NCBI GenBank assembly: GCA_015680685.1
Contig: MNCI01015530.1
Location: 400,803 to 464,802, forward strand
Origin: Gnetum montanum
Lineage: Eukaryota; Streptophyta; Gnetopsida; Gnetales; Gnetaceae
Length of the DNA stretch: 64,000 nucleotides
Direction: 5' to 3'
Positions 56,869 to 64,000 of this stretch are shown here, piece by piece. The notes beneath the pieces were generated by a model. The model did not search any database. It worked only from the letters and a program-made list of their open reading frames with translations, and was not told where the DNA came from. The stretch's first letter is position 1; each line of letters begins with the position of its first letter. A program made the position numbers and the translations under genes.

Positions 56869-59800
56869 ATGAGCAAGGCCAAGCAAGTAGAAGGCCAGGG
56901 GAGGAGGGATCCTAGCTTGACCTTCACCAAAGAGAGTGAAGAGATGCTCCAGTGTCTGCCTAGACCCTGGATTCCCTCATGGTCAAGGTCAACATGCAAG
57001 TAGGCTCTGACCCATCGTTGAAATTTGTTTTTTTGCCTACTGTTCCTGTCGATTTTCTCATTGCGTAGCATAGATGTTTCCATAGCGTAAGGTTTCTGTA
57101 CTTAGCGTGTATGGTTAGTGTGATCGCACTCCAGCATGCAACATGCAGGATCTGCACGCTGCGTTTTCCAGCATGCAGCACGCACGCTGAGTTTGATGCT
57201 GAAACATTTTTTCTAAGTGTTGGCTCCCTAGTGTAGAACTTTATTTTTATGTGGCTTATTCACCCTGTTTCTTGAATACATGCAGGGTTCCCAAACCTTT
57301 CCTCTTGGTGGTCGAACTCGTTGGAGTTCTAACGTGGTTTGGTCCGATTGATTCTGATGAGCCAGTTCCTGATATGACAATTGATCACAATGGGGTATGG
57401 TTCAAAGAAGGGGCCTGTGAATTCCTTGCCTTCACCTTAGAAAAATTCAACATGGTAATATAGTCAAATTTAAGTGAACAATTAGCATTGAGCATGCTCA
57501 AGACCATGTTACCAAGGTTTTCACATGGCATTGTAGCTTTCGTGGTGGATATTGACGAGGGACCACTTACGATTGAGGACGGTCCCTCTAGGGGACCCAG
57601 ATCTAGCCGTCCATTATCGCATGTGTGGGACTTATTGCCTTATGGGTATCACCACATCAATAACATCTTGTTCCTAGTTGCTCATGCACATACTTTGTTC
57701 CAGAATCCTCCTGGAACAGTGTACCGAGTAGGAAGGTAAGTTTGTTCAATTCACTGCTTTTTGCCTCGTCGCTTAGTAGTGGTTTATATTTTGACCGCCA
57801 TCTCTTTGCAGGCCTCAGTTCAATAAAGAAGGAGTGTGCATAGGCGATGATGGGCTCGCTTTGGCTCGTACCACCTTGGAGGCCTTCATGACGGGCCCCA
57901 CTCTTCGTGGTGCTGTGTTGACCCAGACTAAGGGTGACATCGTTCATTTCCACAAATGGTACTCGAGGGCACTTGTGCAATGTGAGGCTAGGGGGTGGTT
58001 ACATGGGGATTGGTCTCATAATGGGTCAATTTTCCCACGTGATGCCGATTTGGCTCCTAGTGATCTAAATCCATCAACTGACGGTAAGTAATGGTATTTT
58101 TGACACCTCAGTTTGCTTGTTTTGCTACATCATTGGTTATTGTTGATCCCCTGAGGTTATCTTGTGTGTACAGTGGACGCCTCGTCTGGTGGAGCCACTA
58201 TCACAATGGGGCGAACTGAGAGAACTTTGTCTATGAAATTTGGGAAAGTCGGCGATGCACAGAAATGGTTACGCATGAAGGCACCGTCACATATCATCAG
58301 TCTTTTGAGTGATGCAGGCCTCATGGATTTGTTTACTGCTCTAAGCCCTGATGTTTCTGTGATGGAGATGATTGGAATCGTAGATTCTTTCGACGAGTCT
58401 ATCGCCTACTGTAGCAGTCGCATCAAGGGTGTGAAAGTGGTTTTCCACCTGTCAGAGGAGTTCTTTTCGAACTTCTTTAGTGTACCAGTAGCTGGAACTA
58501 AAGTGATTTTGGATAGGGTGCAGAGGGAAATCCATGTGGTTCATGAATTGGAGAACTAGTTGGGTGTCCTTAAGGGCTCAAAGGGGTTTCCTATGTAGGG
58601 GAAATCAAAAGTGGAGAAAGTCAATGAGTTATATCCCTTATTCAGGGCACGGGTATTTCCAAAGTCTCTATCTCAAGTAAAAAATTTTGGGGTAGAACCT
58701 ATGTGCATCATGCGCACTATTTTAGAGACTGGAGTACGTTATAACTGGGCCCAATTTTTGCTTTCGGGTTTCCACGGGGAGATAGTGAGGTTGCATTCAA
58801 ACATTGAGGTGCAATCCCATTTCACTTTTGCATTCTTTGCCAGTTACTTGCATCGACTAGCTGAATTTCTAGTTGTTCACGCGGATAAAAAGTACATGCT
58901 AAGGGATCGCCATCAACTATCTCGCCCGTGGATTCACCACTTATTGGAGGTGGCTGAATCTCAAGATGCTCTTGAGGGGATTGACGAGTCAGTTTCTGTC
59001 ACGACGGAGGGGTCATCTGGTCAGTCAGTTCACACGCATGATAGCATAGGGTTGGAACCAGAAAATGTACCCTACACTACTAGGAGAGCCGATCTGGTTA
59101 TCCAAGAAATAATTGGAAAAGAAAAATCAAGAGTTCAGAAGCGTGAGCATCCTAAAGAGGTTGCTCTAACTATAGATCAACCAAGGGTGAAATGTATACG
59201 GTTTAAGATGCTTGTACGAGGTAAGCTTGGTTCTCTAATTTTCTTTTTCTTTGTTATCATCATTGTTGTTTTTACTTTATTTCCGGTGGCTTATATAACA
59301 CCTGATGTCAAACTTATCAATGCCATTAGAGTTGAATTCTGGAGTGAGAAAAGAGAGATTAGCACCAATCATCGAGGAGGAAGAGGCCTCAATGAACTTA
59401 AACGAGGAGGATGAGGCGGGCAGGGACGATACGGGAGGAATGAAAGATCGAGAGGGAGACACAACGAAAAAGGGTAACATTGATGATTAGGATGGCGTTG
59501 ACGAGATGTTCGATGGTTTCTTCGGAGGGAGACTAGACCTTGGTGATCCTCCGAATCTGGAAGAGGACAGAGATTCTGGTATGTTCTCCTTATTATGGCA
59601 TTTTCATTTGGAATTATGCTTTCCATCATTCTAAATTTTGATTTCATGCTTTTACTGCTACAAGGAAAAAATGTTGAGGCTAGGATGCTCCCTAACATTC
59701 GTTTAGAAGTCCCCATGATGAAGGCCTCCACGGAAATGACCATCGAAGTTAACTCGTCTCCTATACATGAACCTTTTACTTGGATCGAAATTCCAAGTAA

Positions 59801-60918
59801 AATGGATTTTATAACTGGTGTCGTTGATGAAGTGGTTGATCGTATCGAGCGAGCTCACCCTGGAATAGGTATGTATCCTTTGGTGTTTTTTTTTTGTTGC
59901 TACTATCCAATGTCTAATGTATGTTCTCCTCACATGAACAGGGGCTAAAATGAAATGGGATTCAGCTAAGGCCACTGGTATTGATAGTTTACCTGCGTTG
60001 CCCCCAAAAATTGAGCAAGTGCCCCGACAAATTTATGATGAAGTGGTAGAGTGTTGTGCAGAACGCCAAGTCTCTTTGGACATGTAGGCATTCCATCGAG
60101 AGGCTATGGGTGTAGATTCAGGTGAGAGAAAAAGAGATTTCCAAGCTATCAGCAAAGCGGGACGATCTCAAATCATGCTATGAGTTTGCCTCAACAAGGT
60201 TAACAGGTGATTGCTCTTAGCAAACTTCCGAAATTAATTATAAAAAATATTGGAATTTGCTAAACCGCCAAGTATCGTTGACTTGGGAGTTAGCGGAGCG
60301 TAAAGCGCAAATAGATTTACTGAACCTCAAATGTCAAGATTGGAAGGCTTTTGCTTCTAAGGTGTGGAAATGGGGTCAAGATGAAAAGAATCATAAGCAT
60401 CATTATAAAAAATCGTTAAAGGAAGTATCCATAAAGAAGTGTCAGCTGGAAATGTTTGTTGAGGGTTTAGGTCTACACTCTGCATTTGACACGTTTGCTA
60501 AGCATACCATAGTGGAGATGGAATCACCCAAGAGGGTAATCACCATGGCTTCTGTGGAGGTTTCTATGGGGGAGTTTCCCCTAAAATGTCCCACTTGGTC
60601 CACAATGGACAAAGGAAAGGCTTTGGCCAACGTTGATCTGGGCCTTGATGGGACTGACTGGGCAAGTGTCTCTGAAGAAGAAATCCTGGGTCGGTTGGAA
60701 TTCGGTCTAGGAGGATCTTCTTTAGTAAGTAATTTAAAGTTGTGAATTTTGTTTATTAACTTTTGGAATTCTTCTCTTTTCTTTTTGTATTAATATTTTC
60801 TTTTACCTTTTCGTAGGGTCAAGGTGATGGCAATGGTCAAGAGGATGGCCCTAATGGAGCAGGGACCCATAGGGCCGGGGAGTCTGACGGGGACACCCCT
60901 CCCAACCCTGATGCTTAG
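56869..60918 (+). pseudogene. Gene G1: unidentified eight-exon gene, broken
   Basis: I propose exons 56869-56999, 57286-57735, 57812-58083, 58174-59220, 59330-59578, 59665-59868, 59942-60724 and 60817-60918, all with GT-AG borders such as GAAG|GTAAGT and tttgcag|GCC. Codon-like sequence stops at each border. The protein starts MSKAKQVEGQG and ends GDTPPNPDA before a stop. Central segments such as KGVKVVFHLSEEFFSNFFSV, then FPKSLSQVKNFGVEPMCIMR, recall the broad class of plant transposon-associated proteins, but I cannot name a family. In-frame stops at about 57461, 58557, 58596, 59488, 60084 and 60220 and a frame slip near 60155 show it is dead. The same exon structure recurs in G2 (62751 onward), so the gene was copied as DNA. 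Function unknown. Confidence 0.6.
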
Positions 60919-61429
60919 CTTTAAATTTGGTTTTAGGATCGCTCATATTTTATATGAGCCACAAGCAGAATGTTTTGGTTTGGATTGTATATGAACTAAT
61001 GGATGGTATCGGTTAACCGCTGTAATTGTCCATTTGTATATGAGTATATATTTCTTGTTTGTTGTTAAAATGATTATGCATGCAATCTATGTATTGTGTG
61101 AGGACGTTGCACTAAGTTGTAATTTGATGTTGATACATTTATACTTTTTTTCTATCTTTTAATTGAATTTTCTATTTATTCATTTTTTCGTTTGAATTTT
61201 ATTTGAATACTATTAAGCACAAATTTAAAGTGAAAATCTTTTGGGCTTGAATGTAAACACGATGCAGCAATGTAAAATGTTTTTGTTCATTTTGTTGCTT
61301 AAGTGTAATGCGTGAAGTAGGAACAGAGGTAATGGAATATGAAGAAACTACGGCTGATAACGTAACAACGCAACAGGGTAACATGAACTGTAAACTTAAA
61401 TTGAGAAAAAGAAATATAAGAAAGATACT
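60919..61429 (+). other. 3' flank of G1
   Basis: AT-rich sequence after the proposed stop of G1, with tgtatatgag and aattgaatttt words of a plausible 3' untranslated region. No gene seen. Confidence 0.4.
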
Positions 61430-62410
61430 CTAGTTTAAGGCCTTTTCGGGCCATGGGCACATATGTGTCAGTTTAAAGTCATGATGGACTGTAGTCTTGA
61501 TATTCTAGTTTAAAGCCATTCCAAGCCCCATGCACTAGTTTAAGGTCATTTCGGGCCCCATGTAAACAAGAGAAGTTCCGAGTGACACTGGTGAGTTTCT
61601 TGATAAATCGGCCATTTCTAACCGTGGCTAGTTTTATGTCATTGCGGACATGTGGTAGTTTAACGTCATTTCGGACAAAGCATGTAGTAGTTTAACGGTT
61701 TAGTAATTTTTTGATTTTTTTGAATTTAACGTTAGGAGTGATATTAATAGGTGTGATTCTGTACTCAGCGTCCCCTTCGTTGATTATGTTGAACGATAAT
61801 TCAGCCCAAGGGACGTCTGACCTACCATCATAAGATGAAAGCCTTGGAAAGGGCATGATGGGTTTCCATCTCTTGCTTGACCTGCCATCATAAGATGAAA
61901 GCCTTGGTAAGGGTCATCAGAGATTGTGTGAAATGTAAATCTGCAAAGCAACACCGAGATGCAACTTGCTAAGTAAGGCGATATACAGATTGAGAGTTTG
62001 CTAGTTTAAGGTCGTGGCGGACCACCAAGGCACAAGAGTCTAGAATTGTCAAAGATATGTAAATTGTTGATGTCAAGTATGAAGTTGTATAACCGTTGAT
62101 ATGTGAATGCCAAACTGCTAGTTTAGTGTCATTTCGAACTACCATATTGCGACATGCAAAATCTTGATATGCAAAATAATAAAAAGAATGAAACTGCGAG
62201 TACAAAGGGTATTGAACTACTAGTGTGGGAATGAAAACATGAAACTGCTAGAAAATATGATACCACCTATGTCAAGGCGTACAAGGTAACTGCTAATGTA
62301 AGGACTTAGTTAGCTTGACGTCATTGCGGACTGTGATCGAAATTACTATTTTTGGGTCCTAAGGAGTGTAATCATGCTAGGTTTGTTAGTTTAAGGTCTT
62401 TTCAGACCTT
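61430..62410 (-). repeat. Octapeptide-type repeat units between G1 and G2
   Basis: About seven units at 61430-61700 and four more at 62001, 62118, 62308 and 62386, all with the plus-strand core tagtttaaNgtcNtttcggac. On the minus strand they read as V-R-N-D-I-K-L-A, V-R-H-D-L-K-L-A and V-R-N-D-V-K-L-T type peptides; an open frame at 62205-61969 contains two of them (VVRNDTKLA, VVRHDLKLA). They may be the tail of another Tat element read on the minus strand, but no integrase is attached. Confidence 0.65.
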
Positions 62411-62750
62411 TAATTGAAAATGAACATTATTATATTAGTTTTCAAGGAGGCCAGTAATTGGCCTGAAGCATGCCAACGTTTAAATGCTAATAGTGTCGTG
62501 ATGTCATGGCGAGCATGCTACGCTGCATGTTGTGCTCTGCATTAATCAGAGAGAGAGAAAGAGGAAGTTTTTCTTATTTTGCTACTACTGCCATAAATAG
62601 GGATTGAACCCTGGTAATTTTAACATTTTCACCGTAAAAGCGTAGAATCCTCATCGGAGCACTCGGCGATTTCGGAGCGCGGAGCAATTATGTTAATCGA
62701 TTAGTGAGGCGAATTTCTAGGGAAAAGGTCATAAATCTGCAAATAGGGCC
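62411..62750 (+). promoter_or_regulatory. Upstream region of gene G2
   Basis: Holds a gagagagagaaag stretch (62550) and a weak TATA-like ccataaatagg (62590-62600) about 150 bases before the first proposed exon. It matches the position of the TATA-bearing region of G1. Confidence 0.35.
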
Positions 62751-64000
62751 ATGGCTCCTAAAACTCAGTTGGTGCATGCAAAGGTCAGGAAGGTGAATAA
62801 GACCCTAAGGCATGGGCCATAAGCATGCGTTCCAGCGTGGGAGAGCACACCGTTGACTTTGTGAGTTTTCATGTCTCCTCTATCCTTTTCATCTTGCACC
62901 TTCTGCTGCTTTCTGCTCTATTTTTGCATCCCATTTGTTTTGTCATTTGTATTTTCTATGGCCGTGTTATTTGAGCTTTTGTATGGCCGTGACCTTTTTT
63001 TCTTTTGTTCATGGCTGTTGTGCAAGGGTCTCATTGTGATTGCATGCAAAGTCGTTGCCGCTGTTACGGTTGTCGCCACTGCAGGGCTAGGACCCTTTAA
63101 GTTACTTGACCTTGGCATGCCATGACATAAAACCCTCGGGAGGATTTGGTTATGTTTGATGTAGCACCACGGCACATGTTTTTGTTTGAGCATGTTCTTA
63201 GTTATTTTGTTGCTACGCTAAGCTACTTGCATGTTCTTGCTATGCTAAGCTTTCGCATCTTTTCTACGCTATGGTGAACAAGGGGTTAAGTTACGCTACA
63301 TTCGTGTTCTGCTAGGTGCTGCTATGTTACACATGTATTGCATTTAAATTTGATGTCAATATTTACTGGTTGCATCATGCAGGGTAGGGCCAAGGTCTAG
63401 GCTAATCGTCTTGGACCTTGAAGGGGTCATATGTCACATGGGTAGACCAACGTTCCTCCTCCCCCAATACATGTGAAAGAACAAGTGGTTTGGTTCAAGG
63501 ATGGGGAGTGAGACTTCCTACAATTCCTTCTCAACCATTTTAGTCTCATGGTTTGGTCCTCCTTAAACAAAGAGAAGGCATCCGGCATAATAGAGACCAT
63601 ACTGCTAGGGACAAATCAGGGCATCCTGAGATACCTTTCCGATGATGCGACCGCAAGCAGGCTGGGAGGAGGATCTAACCCATGCTCAACAAGGTTGAGG
63701 CATTTAGCTTGGATCTAGGATATGCCAGAATACCAATGTTATCACCCATACAACACACTGTATCTTGTGCGCCAAATGGAAACCTACTTTCAGAACCCAT
63801 AGGGGACCATCTATTGCATTGGCGGGTGAGTTTCACATCTTTACTTTGCTTGGTTATGCAACACTGGCCATACTTGGCTGAGTGCTAATAGTGTGTGCTT
63901 GTCACCAGGTTCTCTATTGATGATGACGGGGTTCATGACCTACCGGGTGAGTTGGCCGCAACGTAGCTAGCCCTACAGGAATTTTCCTCTGCCAAGAGCC
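62751..64000 (+). pseudogene. Gene G2: second copy of the G1 type gene, cut by the window end
   Basis: Proposed exons: 62751-62860 (MAPKTQLVHAK..., donor TTT|GTGAGT), 63383-63825 and 63909 onward. The acceptor at 63382 (catgcag|GG) and the donor and acceptor around the next intron (CGG|GTGAG, caccag|G) fall at the same places as in G1. Protein matches: VVWFKDGE...FLQFLLNHFSLMV against GVWFKEGACEFLAFTLEKF of G1, and ETYFQNP-GTIY against HTLFQNPPGTVY. Stops in exon 1 and exon 2 show it is also broken. The first intron contains the tgctacgctaag words seen in LTR K (63216-63330). The rest lies outside the window. Confidence 0.55.

Noticed and set aside
56532-57083. 183-codon minus-strand frame upstream of RT of element F, considered as gag of F
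   Set aside because: Its Leu/His/Ala-rich repeats are the translation of the minisatellite and of the first exon of G1 read backward; no gag features.
1-64000. tRNA, rRNA or organelle insertions
   Set aside because: No complete cloverleaf, rRNA core or plastid/mitochondrial gene was noticed; only tRNA-complementary primer sites of retroelements were found.

Overview
This window looks like repeat-dense nuclear DNA from a land plant with a very large genome, probably a gymnosperm or similar (inference). There is no intact ordinary host gene. Almost everything is old, nested LTR retrotransposons with stop codons, plus a LINE relic, captured or processed gene fragments, and a pair of decayed intron-containing genes. 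Plant signals include tRNA-Asp and tRNA-iMet primer-binding sites, Athila-like and Tat/Ogre-like pol proteins, a DUF579 (IRX15/GXM-type) cell-wall protein fragment, and plant-type splice sites.

Layout. 1-5039 (+): 3' half of an Athila-like element (A) with its LTR. 5060-6000 (-): LINE relic. 6000-9650: AT-rich, nothing recognised. 9690-14155 (+): leader and gag of another Ty3/gypsy element (I). 14156-15970 (+): 5' LTR and leader of an iMet-primed element (C1). 15970-25919 (-): a truncated Athila-like element (D), split by C2 (19541-24579, +), a non-autonomous LTR element whose body carries an intronless CCR4-type deadenylase pseudogene instead of gag-pol. 25920-30858 (-): Ty3/gypsy element H, with gag remains and a 2.7-kb LTR whose U3 contains a DUF579 fragment. 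30859-31688 and 41426-41510 (+): one gag region (J) split by the complete 9.7-kb Athila-like element B (31689-41425, -), which has two LTRs, a PBS and a 5-bp AGGGC target duplication.

41511-49840 (-): Tat-lineage element K with dual RNase H. Its integrase is interrupted by a 2.9-kb solo LTR of the H family (44676-47594, GTGCT duplication). 49841-56146 (-): Tat element F, inserted into the RT of K. 56540-64000 (+): two tandem, homologous multi-exon genes (G1 complete but broken, G2 cut by the window end), which I cannot assign to a function.

The most interesting unexplained signal is a degenerate repeat of about 24 bp, present some 30 times between 44.2 and 62.4 kb and always in one orientation. 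Directly after the integrase of K it is translated in frame as a repeated octapeptide of the form V-x-x-D-x-K-L-A. The same motif lies between pol of F and gene G1, and upstream of G2. Isolated Ns mark collapsed assembly gaps and one probable unmerged contig overlap.
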